A DNA stretch of 64,000 bases from Woeseiaceae bacterium (GTDB lineage Bacteria; Pseudomonadota; Gammaproteobacteria; Steroidobacterales; Woeseiaceae). Under the pieces are notes generated by a model that saw nothing but the letters and a program-made list of their open reading frames with translations, was not told the DNA's origin and searched no databases. The position numbers were made by a program, and so were the translations under genes. Shown in pieces: positions 27,009 through 34,261 of this stretch (position 1 is the stretch's first letter; each line of letters opens with the position of its first letter). The stretch lies in the NCBI GenBank assembly GCA_024640345.1, contig JAHEFD010000006.1:30381-94380 (forward strand), written 5' to 3'.

Positions 27009-27581
27009 ATGGCGAACCCACTCTTTGACCGCGCGCTGCCGGAAGATTTGGCATCGATCGGGCAACGTATTGAATATAAAGGAAAAATTTCCGAATTCCA
27101 TCGGCTGGTGGAAATCGTCGAAGCGGAGCTGAAGACGGTTTCCGAGGACATCTGGCCGCGGAGATGGCAGGACGCAGCGGTTGATATTAGACTCGACTTC
27201 GCCTGGGCGGACCTGCAGCAGAAGATTCCGAGGGTCACCGGTCGGATTTCGGCGGAAATGCCGGCGGTCTGCCAGCGATGCCTGGAGGTATTTAACCTGT
27301 CGCTCGAAGTGGCATTGGAGATGCTCCTGGTCCGGGCGGATGCACAAGGCGACGATATCGAACAAACGGCGGAGTGTGAGATCTGGGAGATCGGGGAAGA
27401 GGCATTGCGACCCGGTGACATTGTTGAAGAGTCGCTGGTAATGTCGATTCCGCTGGTGCCCAGGCACCAATCGGAGGACGCCTGCGGCGTGCTGGCTGGC
27501 GAAATTGCGGAATCCGGGTTGAAGACAGCCCGTCCATTTGCTGATCTCAGATCGCAGATGGAGAAACCGAATAAAGAATGA
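27009..27581 (+). CDS. yceD: DUF177 protein YceD (23S rRNA accumulation protein family)
   Basis: The 190-residue protein has the DUF177 pattern: VTGRISAEMPAVCQRCLEVF with a CxxC-type cysteine pair, then a strongly acidic segment (AQGDDIEQTAECEIWEIGEEALRPGDIVEESLVMSIPLVP), and C-terminal RPFADLRSQME. YceD homologs sit directly upstream of rpmF across bacteria and in plants are needed for 23S rRNA accumulation. It is the first gene of yceD-rpmF-plsX-fabH. Confidence 0.9.
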   Translation: MANPLFDRALPEDLASIGQRIEYKGKISEFHRLVEIVEAELKTVSEDIWPRRWQDAAVDIRLDFAWADLQQKIPRVTGRISAEMPAVCQRCLEVFNLSLEVALEMLLVRADAQGDDIEQTAECEIWEIGEEALRPGDIVEESLVMSIPLVPRHQSEDACGVLAGEIAESGLKTARPFADLRSQMEKPNKE

Positions 27582-27662
27582 TTGATTGCCGGGGATATTT
27601 CCCGGCTGGCAAACTGAAAAACTGATGATGACGACGACGTCATCGTTATCTGGAGAATTGAA

Positions 27663-27854
27663 ATGGCTGTTCAAAAAAGTCGCAGGACCCCGTCGACCCG
27701 CGGAATGCGGCGTTCGCATGACAAACTTAAAGGACCGGCGCTGTCGGTCGATCCCACCTCAGGCGAAACCCACCTGCGTCATCGTGTGACCCCCGACGGG
27801 TTCTATCGCGGCAAGCAGGTCATTGCGCAGCCTGAAGAAGCTGACGAAGAGTAA
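27663..27854 (+). CDS. rpmF: 50S ribosomal protein L32
   Basis: The 63-residue basic protein begins [20 protein letters not shown], the L32 signature, with [20 protein letters not shown]. There is no zinc-binding cysteine set, so it is the Cys-minus type common in gammaproteobacteria. The GGAG ribosome binding site lies about 8 nt before the ATG. It sits between yceD and plsX, linking ribosome and membrane lipid synthesis in one operon as in E. coli. Confidence 0.97.
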   Translation: MAVQKSRRTPSTRGMRRSHDKLKGPALSVDPTSGETHLRHRVTPDGFYRGKQVIAQPEEADEE

Positions 27855-27912
27855 GCGTTCTCGATCTCAGGCTGGCGGGCCGGGCAACCGGACTGCCTGA
27901 CCAAAAGATTTC

Positions 27913-28923
27913 GTGGGAACTGCATCCGTCATATCACTGGATTGCATGAGCGGCGACCTCGGCGCCGAAATTGTCGTGCGCGCGGCAAAAATGTGCCTCG
28001 ACCGGCATACAAACCTGGAACTCATACTGGTTGGCAATGAAGATGAGTTGCAGGGCCATGTCGTGCGCATCGTTGGCGTTGATAAGCGCCTCAGCATCAG
28101 GAACGCAACCGAAATTGTCGGCATGTCGGAGGCACCTGCGGACGCGTTGCGGAAGAAGAAAGATTCCTCGATGCGCGTCTCGATTAACCTGGTCAGAGAT
28201 GGTGCTGCGCAAGCAGTAGTCAGCGCCGGAAATACAGGCGCGCTGATGGCAACGGCAAAATTTGTGTTAAAGATGCTGCCGGGTATCGCACGGCCGGCAA
28301 TTCTTGCCGAGTTGCCGGCAATCGGTGGCACAGTTCACATGCTCGACCTGGGCGCGAATACGATCTGCGAACCCGAGCAACTATTCCAGTTTGCTGTGAT
28401 GGGTTCGATTGTGACGTCGGATATCCGTGACATTGAACGTCCCCGCGTAGCTCTGCTCAATATCGGCGTTGAAGACATCAAGGGGCATGACTCGGTTCGG
28501 GAAGCTGCGAAGTTGCTCAACGAAAGCAGCCTCAACTATGTTGGTTTTATCGAGGGCAGCGAAATTTTTTCCGGCAAGACAGACGTCGTTGTCACCGATG
28601 GATTTACCGGAAATGTTGCACTTAAAACGATGGAAGGTACCGTTGGCCTCGCATCTCATTACCTGCGTCGCGCGTTCACGCGGAATATCTTTGCAAAACT
28701 TCAGGCATTGATCGCCCGGCCGGTCCTGAGAAGCCTTGCAGTTGAGATGGATTCACGCAATTACAATGGTGCGTCATTAGTGGGTCTTAATGGTATTGTT
28801 ATCAAAAGCCACGGCAGCGCGGATTCGCATGCGTTTCAACACGCCATCGAGACGGCGCTGGTCGAAGTAAGAAACCAGGTGCCGCAGCAGATTGGAAAAT
28901 TGCTGCAAAAGGAAACCGCATGA
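27913..28923 (+). CDS. plsX: Phosphate acyltransferase PlsX
   Basis: PlsX converts acyl-ACP to acyl-phosphate, the substrate of PlsY in phospholipid synthesis, at the inner membrane surface. The 336-residue protein has VISLDCMSGDLGAEIVV near the N-terminus (usual form DAMGGD; here Cys and Ser substitute), VSAGNTGALMATAKFVL, NIGVEDIKGHDSV and VVTDGFTGNVALKTMEG. The start is GTG at 27913; a stop lies 13 bp upstream in frame, so no earlier start exists. It overlaps fabH by 4 bp (ATGA). Confidence 0.94.
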   Translation: MGTASVISLDCMSGDLGAEIVVRAAKMCLDRHTNLELILVGNEDELQGHVVRIVGVDKRLSIRNATEIVGMSEAPADALRKKKDSSMRVSINLVRDGAAQAVVSAGNTGALMATAKFVLKMLPGIARPAILAELPAIGGTVHMLDLGANTICEPEQLFQFAVMGSIVTSDIRDIERPRVALLNIGVEDIKGHDSVREAAKLLNESSLNYVGFIEGSEIFSGKTDVVVTDGFTGNVALKTMEGTVGLASHYLRRAFTRNIFAKLQALIARPVLRSLAVEMDSRNYNGASLVGLNGIVIKSHGSADSHAFQHAIETALVEVRNQVPQQIGKLLQKETA

Positions 28924-29888
28924 TCTATTCGCGCATTGCAGGAACCGGTCGCTATCTTCCTGAACGCATTCTCACGAATGCTGATTTGGAAAAGATGGTA
29001 GAGACAAGTGACGAGTGGATTCGGACGCGAACGGGAATAGAGCAACGTCACATTGCCTCGGAGGATCAGAGAACCTCGGATCTGTGCGTCAACGCGGCTA
29101 AAATAGCCATGGAAGATGCGGGGGTAACTGTCGAAGATATCGACCTGATCATCGTTGGCACGACCAGTCCCGACCTGATTTTTCCGAACATTGCCACAAT
29201 CATTCAGCACAAGATGGGAATTCCTGCATGTGCGGCCTTTAGCGTGGAGGCGGCTTGTACAGGTTTTATTTATGCATTGAGTTCGGCTGACAAGTTTATT
29301 CGTTCCGGTGATACCAAATGTGCACTGGTCATTGGTGCGGAGATAATTACCAAATTGATTGATTGGGAGGATCGAAGCACCTGCGTTTTATTCGGTGATG
29401 GTGCTGGCGCCGTGATTCTGAAACCATCCGACGAGCCGGGAATTATCTCCACGCATCTTGGCGCCGATGGTCAGTACAAGGATCTGCTCTATTACCCGGT
29501 TGGCGTATCCAATAACCTTGCAGCTGCCGGCCTGGGTGATTCAAGAATCATGATGAGTGGCAATGAGGTGTTCAAGGTTGCCGTTAAAACGCTCGGTGCG
29601 GTCGCACAGGAGGCGCTCGATGCAAATGGCCTTAGCCTGGATGATATTGACTGGCTGATCCCCCATCAGGCTAACCTGCGTATTATTCAGGCCACCGCGA
29701 AGCGGCTTGGAATGCCAATGGAAAAAGTTATTCAAACAGTCCAGATTCACGGTAATACATCGGCGGCTTCGGTGCCAATGGCCCTGGATGTCGGGATCCG
29801 CGACGGCCGCATCAAGCGGGGGCAAACACTATTGCTTGAGGCCTTCGGTGGCGGTTTCACCTGGGGCTCGGTGTTACTCAAATACTGA
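28920..29888 (+). CDS. fabH: 3-oxoacyl-ACP synthase III (FabH)
   Basis: FabH condenses acetyl-CoA with malonyl-ACP to start type II fatty acid synthesis. The 322-residue protein has the Cys-His-Asn triad in SVEAACTGF (about residue 114), IPHQANLRI (about 248) and HGNTSAASV (about 278), and GGGFTWGSVLL at the end. It follows plsX as in E. coli, but the usual next genes fabD, fabG and acpP are not here; the next gene is convergent. Confidence 0.96.
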   Translation: MIYSRIAGTGRYLPERILTNADLEKMVETSDEWIRTRTGIEQRHIASEDQRTSDLCVNAAKIAMEDAGVTVEDIDLIIVGTTSPDLIFPNIATIIQHKMGIPACAAFSVEAACTGFIYALSSADKFIRSGDTKCALVIGAEIITKLIDWEDRSTCVLFGDGAGAVILKPSDEPGIISTHLGADGQYKDLLYYPVGVSNNLAAAGLGDSRIMMSGNEVFKVAVKTLGAVAQEALDANGLSLDDIDWLIPHQANLRIIQATAKRLGMPMEKVIQTVQIHGNTSAASVPMALDVGIRDGRIKRGQTLLLEAFGGGFTWGSVLLKY

Positions 29889-30440
29889 TCACCAAAGCGC
29901 GGTTGACTTTTTTGCGCGCCGGTCTTTCATTAAACGCCTTTTCATTCTCTGGTGTAGTTGTTGCCGTTTTTTGTCGATCCTGTCTCGACGAATGACCTTG
30001 TCCTGTTTGTCTTTCGAGCTCAAGTTGTAATTTTCACGGAAGTCGCAAAAGTCGTCATAGGCTTCGCGCGCATGTTGCAGTTCCCGAACAACCAATTCGA
30101 TCATGATGATGTCGTCGATGTACCCGATAATCGGAATATGGTCCGGAACAAGATCTTCAGGATCGGCGAAGTAAATAAATGCCGCCAGTAACCTTTCCCG
30201 GGCTTCTTTCGGTAGCTGCCACTCATCGTCCTGCAGCATGCGAATCAGGGATTCCAGTTGGGGAATCCTTTTCGCGACAAAATCCGGCAGCGGCTTTTCA
30301 TTCTTGATTTCGTTGAGAACGTCGCCAACGGCCTCTATGATTTCTGACTCGTCCGCATGACCTACGGCGTCTCGGGATTTCTTCAGGGCGTCGCGAAAAA
30401 ACCTTAGATCGCGATTGCTCAATTCGATCGAAAACTTCAT
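29889..30440 (-). CDS. YkvA/DUF1232-domain protein
   Basis: The 183-residue protein has a helical N-terminal half with LSNRDLRFFRDALKKS and, at its centre, AAFIYFADPEDLVPDHIPIIGYIDDIIMIELVVREL, the core of DUF1232. The C-terminus is strongly basic (KKRQQLHQRMKRRLMKDRRAKK). The ATG at 30440 is preferred; the frame reads ten codons further up from a non-ATG codon. DUF1232 proteins are conserved but uncharacterised. Its stop abuts the stop of fabH directly (tail to tail). Confidence 0.8.
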   Translation of the reverse strand: MKFSIELSNRDLRFFRDALKKSRDAVGHADESEIIEAVGDVLNEIKNEKPLPDFVAKRIPQLESLIRMLQDDEWQLPKEARERLLAAFIYFADPEDLVPDHIPIIGYIDDIIMIELVVRELQHAREAYDDFCDFRENYNLSSKDKQDKVIRRDRIDKKRQQLHQRMKRRLMKDRRAKKSTALW

Positions 30441-30586
30441 GTTTGTCACGCGATTGTGGCCGGGTGACAAGGCTACCGGTCGGTGCCGGAGTGGTCAACG
30501 AGGAAAATGTCCAAGTCCCGCCACACAGGAGGTGACAGTTGGTGATCCAACTGTGAAATAATAGGCGGATGTCAAGGCGAAGCGAT

Positions 30587-31243
30587 ATGTCCGTGAAACT
30601 GATAATCGGTAACAAGAATTATTCCAGCTGGTCACTGCGCTCCTGGCTCCTGCTGGCGGAAGCCGGTATAGAATTTGAGGAGCAGCGAATAGCACTCGAC
30701 ACGGAAACCAGCGCTGCGGAGCTTGCAGCCGCATCTCCCGCCTGCCGGGTTCCGGTGTTGCTTCTCGATGACATGGTTGTCTGGGACTCGCTGGCGATTG
30801 CGGAAACGATTGCAGAACGCTGGCCGGAGAAAGAGCTGTGGCCGGTCGAAGAGTCGGCCCGTGCCCATGCACGATCGATATGTGCCGAGATGCATTCAGG
30901 CTTTGCGGCGTTACGTGAGGCAATGCCTATGAATTGTCGTGCGATGGGACGTAAAGTACCGCTGCCAGACGAATTGACGGCAGACATCGACAGGGTTTTC
31001 GAAATCTGGACTGATTGCCATCACCGTTATTCGTCCGCGGGTCGCTGGCTGTTTGGAAAATTCAGTATTGCGGACGCGATGTATGCCCCGGTTGTGCTAC
31101 GTTTCAGGACCTATGGCCTGAACTTGCCGGAATCGGCCAGCGTATACCCGGCGCGGTTGCTGGAGAGCAAGGCCATGCAGGAGTGGCTTGCCGAAAGCGA
31201 ATCCGAAGTTGAAGTCATCAAGGGTGATGAGAAGGGTCAGTGA
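30587..31243 (+). CDS. Glutathione S-transferase family protein
   Basis: The 218-residue protein has a thioredoxin-fold N-terminus (KLIIGNKNYSSWSLRSWLLLAEAGIEFEEQ), with Ser/Tyr in NYSSWS where the catalytic residue lies, VPVLLLDDMVVWDSLAIAETIAERWPEKELWP for the glutathione site (V-P and D-S), and an all-helical C-terminal domain. The ATG at 30587 has AGGCG about 8 nt before it; an in-frame ATG 18 bp earlier has its purine-rich stretch too close. The substrate is unknown. It overlaps the L,D-transpeptidase start (GTGA). Confidence 0.88.
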   Translation: MSVKLIIGNKNYSSWSLRSWLLLAEAGIEFEEQRIALDTETSAAELAAASPACRVPVLLLDDMVVWDSLAIAETIAERWPEKELWPVEESARAHARSICAEMHSGFAALREAMPMNCRAMGRKVPLPDELTADIDRVFEIWTDCHHRYSSAGRWLFGKFSIADAMYAPVVLRFRTYGLNLPESASVYPARLLESKAMQEWLAESESEVEVIKGDEKGQ

Positions 31244-32253
31244 TAACAAAAATGCGAAAAAATTTAATCTTCGTTGCGCTTGCCGTGACGCCATTCTGTG
31301 TACGGGCGGAAGTGTATGACCTGCCGCCTGAGGGGAACGATGTTATCGGGGCGTTGACCACGATAACGGCGCGCGCCGACGACACCTTGCTGGACATCGC
31401 CCGGCGTCATGGTCTTGGGTACGAAGATATCGTACGGGCTAATCCGGGCGTTGATACCTGGTTACCTGGAGAGGGTACGGCCGTCACGTTGCCGACACGA
31501 TATATATTGCCTCGCGGACCGCGTCGCGGTGTCGTTCTCAATCTTGCCGAGTATCGTCTGTACTATTATCCGACGCCCGAGGACGGCCAGCAGGCTGTCG
31601 TCATGACTTATCCGATCAGTATTGGACGTATGGATTGGGAAACGCCACTAGGTCGTACAACCATTGTTTCCAAAGTTCGAAATCCGGCCTGGTATCCGCC
31701 GGAATCCATTCGTGCCGAACATGCGGCGGAGGGCGATCCGTTGCCACGAGTCGTTCCAGCGGGACCACAGAACCCGCTGGGCGAATATGCGATGCGCCTG
31801 GGGCTTCCGGGTTACCTGATACATGGCACAAACAGGCCGGCGGGTGTCGGAATGCGTGTCACTCACGGTTGCATTCGGATGTTTCCAGAGGACATCGACT
31901 ATCTTTTCGGTCGGGTGGACGTTAATACCGCTGTACGGATCGTCAATGAGCCGGTGAAGTTTGGCTGGAACGGTGACGAATTGGTTATTGAGGTGCACCG
32001 TACACTGGAAGAAGCGCCAGTCGAGCCCGAATCGGGCCTGGTGCCAGGCCTGGAACCGGAATTGGTTGAAGTCGCGGCGCCGGTACGAGACGCAATGACG
32101 GCATTGACTGCGCAGTTTGTCCTGGCAACCAATGAACGGCCGGCAGAGCTCGATTGGGATGTCGCGGAGACACTCCTTCGGCTCGCGAACGGTATTCCTA
32201 CCGTTGCCGGGCGCAGAATAAAAGACGCCGCGACAAGCGCGGCGTCTGAATAA
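31240..32253 (+). CDS. Periplasmic L,D-transpeptidase (YkuD/ErfK family) with LysM domain
   Basis: The enzyme makes 3-3 crosslinks or attaches lipoproteins to peptidoglycan diaminopimelate. The 337-residue protein has a signal peptide (MRKNLIFVALAVTPFCVRA), a LysM-like region (ARADDTLLDIARRHGLGYEDIVRANPGV), and the YkuD catalytic motif YLIHGTNRP...VTHGCIRMFPEDI with Cys about residue 210. The start is GTG at 31240 overlapping the upstream stop; ATG at 31252 is a possible alternative. The convergent next gene is an Lpp/OprI-like lipoprotein, a likely substrate. The last codons hold a hairpin that serves as terminator for that gene. Confidence 0.92.
   Translation: MITKMRKNLIFVALAVTPFCVRAEVYDLPPEGNDVIGALTTITARADDTLLDIARRHGLGYEDIVRANPGVDTWLPGEGTAVTLPTRYILPRGPRRGVVLNLAEYRLYYYPTPEDGQQAVVMTYPISIGRMDWETPLGRTTIVSKVRNPAWYPPESIRAEHAAEGDPLPRVVPAGPQNPLGEYAMRLGLPGYLIHGTNRPAGVGMRVTHGCIRMFPEDIDYLFGRVDVNTAVRIVNEPVKFGWNGDELVIEVHRTLEEAPVEPESGLVPGLEPELVEVAAPVRDAMTALTAQFVLATNERPAELDWDVAETLLRLANGIPTVAGRRIKDAATSAASE
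32217..32246 (-). terminator. Intrinsic terminator of the Lpp-like gene, inside the 3-prime end of the L,D-transpeptidase gene
   Basis: A perfect 9-bp GC-rich stem (32224-32232 with 32238-32246) encloses a 5-nt loop. On the minus strand it is followed by TTTTATT. It lies 25 bp after the stop of the lipoprotein gene and within the last codons of the convergent transpeptidase gene (its stop is at 32251-32253). On the plus strand there is no T-run. Confidence 0.75.
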
Positions 32254-32271
32254 GCCTTAAGCAGATTTCTT

Positions 32272-32574
32272 CTACTTGGCCTGTGACCTCTGGAACATGC
32301 GTTCCAGGCGATCGCGGTTTGCATCACAGCAAGCCTGAGCTTCAGTCGCTGCTGATAAAGCCTGATCTGCAGTGCTTTGAGCGCTTCGAGCTGCCTGGGT
32401 GGCACTGTCAGCGGCTGCACGAGCTGCTTCAGCGGCTGACTTAGCTGCTGCTGCATCTCTTGCTGCGTTATCTGCAGTAGCCTGTGCAGCGTCAATGGCT
32501 GCCTGACTCGCGCAACCAGAGGCTACGCTCAGGACGAGCACAATGGCGCCCACTTTCAATACTTTCTTAATCAT
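32272..32574 (-). CDS. OprI/Lpp-like alanine-zipper outer-membrane lipoprotein
   Basis: The 100-residue precursor has a signal with lipobox LSVASGC (Cys21 acylated). The mature part is an Ala-rich heptad coiled coil (AAAAKSAAEAARAAADSATQAAR) like Pseudomonas OprI. It ends in ANRDRLERMFQRSQAK; the C-terminal Lys matches the residue that L,D-transpeptidases link to peptidoglycan in E. coli Lpp. Two adjacent cysteines (ACCDAN) near residue 83 are unusual and could form disulfides between chains. AGAGGAAA precedes the ATG, and a strong terminator follows, fitting an abundant product. Confidence 0.88.
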   Translation of the reverse strand: MIKKVLKVGAIVLVLSVASGCASQAAIDAAQATADNAARDAAAAKSAAEAARAAADSATQAARSAQSTADQALSAATEAQACCDANRDRLERMFQRSQAK

Positions 32575-32918
32575 TGTCCAAATTTCCTCTGTTGGGATAA
32601 AACTGCCCGCGCATTATTTCGTAAAGTTAACGCGTCCGCAATGAAATTCCTTGTTTTTCTTGGGTTTGTCGTTTTACAGAGACATGAATAAGGCACGTTT
32701 TGCTGCCAGATCGGCCAAAGTGTCGCTTTGGGGGCCTGGCCTGGGTTTTTACCATTCGTGCCGGCCCGGTTCTGCGAACCCGCACTGTATTGGCTGTGCC
32801 GGTGATCCGGATGTGTCGCGGAGGAGGCAGCTGCCAGGAAATACCGGACGGTGAAGCCGGGCCGTATCCGTCTTTGTGATGCAGGGCATTCATCCAAAAC
32901 GAAGCTTTAGCCGGTGTA

Positions 32919-32946
32919 TTGACGAAGGAACGAAACTGTATATAAT
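32919..32946 (+). promoter_or_regulatory. lexA promoter
   Basis: TTGACG (32919-32924) and a perfect TATAAT (32941-32946) are 16 bp apart, with the expected start of transcription near 32953. The -10 element lies inside the first, imperfect LexA box and the start lies at the edge of the second, perfect one, so LexA binding would block RNA polymerase. Confidence 0.8.
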
Positions 32947-32969
32947 GACACCACTGTTTATCTATACAG
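32936..32969 (+). promoter_or_regulatory. Tandem LexA (SOS) boxes
   Basis: Box 2 at 32954-32969 is CTGT-N8-ACAG, a perfect match to the gammaproteobacterial LexA consensus. Box 1 at 32936-32951 is CTGT-N8-ACAC, one mismatch. They are 18 bp apart start to start, so both lie on nearly the same DNA face. The lexA gene of E. coli also has two boxes. The whole lexA-imuA-imuB-dnaE2 unit would be under this control. Confidence 0.88.
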
Positions 32970-32979
32970 GTATGTTCAA

Positions 32980-33597
32980 ATGCGCCAACTGACCCCCAGG
33001 CAAAAAGAAATACTTGAATTAATTCAAGGTTTTATCAATGAATTTGGCATGCCGCCCACGCGTGCAGAGATCGCCAAAGAGCTTGGTTTCAAGTCGGCCA
33101 ACGCGGCCGAAGAGCACCTCCGTGCCTTGCAGAAAAAGGGAGTTTTAGACCTGGTCCCGGGTGCTTCCAGGGGTATTCAGCTGAAAGATTCTCTGCGTGA
33201 ACAGTTGGGTCTCCCGCTGGTTGGCAGAGTCGCTGCCGGCAGCCCGATTCTCGCGGAGGAACATATCGAGGCGCATTATCAGGTGGACCCGGCATTTTTT
33301 AACCCCAAGCCGCACTATCTCCTGAGGGTAGAGGGCATGAGTATGAAGAATGCGGGTATTCTGGATGGCGATCTTGTTGCCGTGCATCGAACCCCTGAAG
33401 TGCGTAGTCGCCAGATTGTGGTTGCGCGTGTTGAGGATGAAGTAACCGTGAAGCGTTACCGACAGGAGGGGTCTGTAGTCTGGTTGCTGCCTGAGAATGA
33501 AGATTTCGAGCCGATACAGGTTGATCTGAGGGAGCGGACGATGGTTATCGAAGGCGTCGTTGTCGGTGTCATCCGCGACGGCATGCCGCTGCATTAG
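32980..33597 (+). CDS. lexA: SOS repressor LexA
   Basis: LexA represses the SOS regulon and cleaves itself when stimulated by RecA filaments. The 205-residue protein has a winged-helix domain ([31 protein letters not shown]), the cleavage site Ala86-Gly87 in GRVAAGSPI, and a Ser-Lys dyad at Ser121 (EGMSMKN) and Lys158 (VTVKRY). It is first in a four-gene unit, with imuA 19 bp downstream, and has two LexA boxes at its own promoter, so it should be autorepressed. Confidence 0.97.
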   Translation: MRQLTPRQKEILELIQGFINEFGMPPTRAEIAKELGFKSANAAEEHLRALQKKGVLDLVPGASRGIQLKDSLREQLGLPLVGRVAAGSPILAEEHIEAHYQVDPAFFNPKPHYLLRVEGMSMKNAGILDGDLVAVHRTPEVRSRQIVVARVEDEVTVKRYRQEGSVVWLLPENEDFEPIQVDLRERTMVIEGVVVGVIRDGMPLH

Positions 33598-33616
33598 AAC
33601 CTGAGCCCGATTTCAG

Positions 33617-34249
33617 ATGCCTGACGCGCTCGAGAATCTGCTTGAAAACCCGCGCATCTGGCGGGGTCGGCCTCAGGCGGGGGGGGCAGGCTGGCAGGGA
33701 CTTGCCAGCGGTTATCCCAAGCTCGACCAACAACTGCCTGGTGGCGGCTGGCCACTGCATGCCCTGACCGAAATCTTGCTGGATCACTATGGCACGGGTG
33801 AATTACAGCTCCTGATGCCGGCACTGGCCCGATTAAGCCAACCGCGAGAAGACAGCGAAGCAGGCTGGATAGCCTGGATAGCACCACCTTTTGAACCCTA
33901 TCCACCTGCATTGATGCAATGGGGCGTTAATCTCTCGCGGGTATTGATCGTGCGGCCCCGGGGGGGGAAAGAAGCATTGTGGGCGGCTGAACAGGCGCTA
34001 ACGTCAGGGAATTGCGCTGCTGTTTTGCTGTGGTCAGAAGAAGTCGATGGTGCAGCAAGTCGTCGTTTGCAACTTGCCGCAGGAGCGGGGCAAAGCTGGG
34101 CCATCGCTTTTCGTTCCCTGAAAGCCCTGTCACAGCCCTCGGCTGCGGCTTTGCGCATTCAATTGACAGCAGGAGATGTCGGGACGGATCTCGGCATCCT
34201 GAAAAGTCGCGGTGGCAGGCCTGCTGTGGTGCGGGATTATGCGGGCTAG
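33617..34249 (+). CDS. imuA: Translesion synthesis accessory protein ImuA
   Basis: ImuA is a RecA-like accessory protein of the ImuB-DnaE2 mutasome. The 210-residue protein contains IWRGRPQAGGAGWQGLASGYPKLDQQLPGGGWPLHALTEIL, a RecA/SulA-like beginning, VLIVRPRGGKEALWAAEQAL, and ends in ILKSRGGRP, the pattern of the family. It lacks an intact Walker A. It stands between lexA and imuB in the classic cassette and is under the same LexA boxes. Confidence 0.9.
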   Translation: MPDALENLLENPRIWRGRPQAGGAGWQGLASGYPKLDQQLPGGGWPLHALTEILLDHYGTGELQLLMPALARLSQPREDSEAGWIAWIAPPFEPYPPALMQWGVNLSRVLIVRPRGGKEALWAAEQALTSGNCAAVLLWSEEVDGAASRRLQLAAGAGQSWAIAFRSLKALSQPSAAALRIQLTAGDVGTDLGILKSRGGRPAVVRDYAG

Positions 34250-34261
34250 GTTGCTTTCATC

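Larger units (their letters stand above)
32575..32979. promoter_or_regulatory. Divergent promoter region for the Lpp-like gene and lexA
   Basis: This 405-base gap holds, for the lipoprotein on the minus strand, a candidate -10 AATAAT (32618-32613) with TTGCGG (32641-32636) 17 bp away. For lexA on the plus strand it holds the promoter and LexA boxes listed separately. The stretch 32660-32900 shows no gene that can be supported. Confidence 0.5.

Noticed and set aside
32224..32246. Same hairpin as terminator of the L,D-transpeptidase gene on the plus strand
   Set aside because: It lies before the stop codon and has no T-run on the plus strand; it fits only the minus-strand lipoprotein gene.
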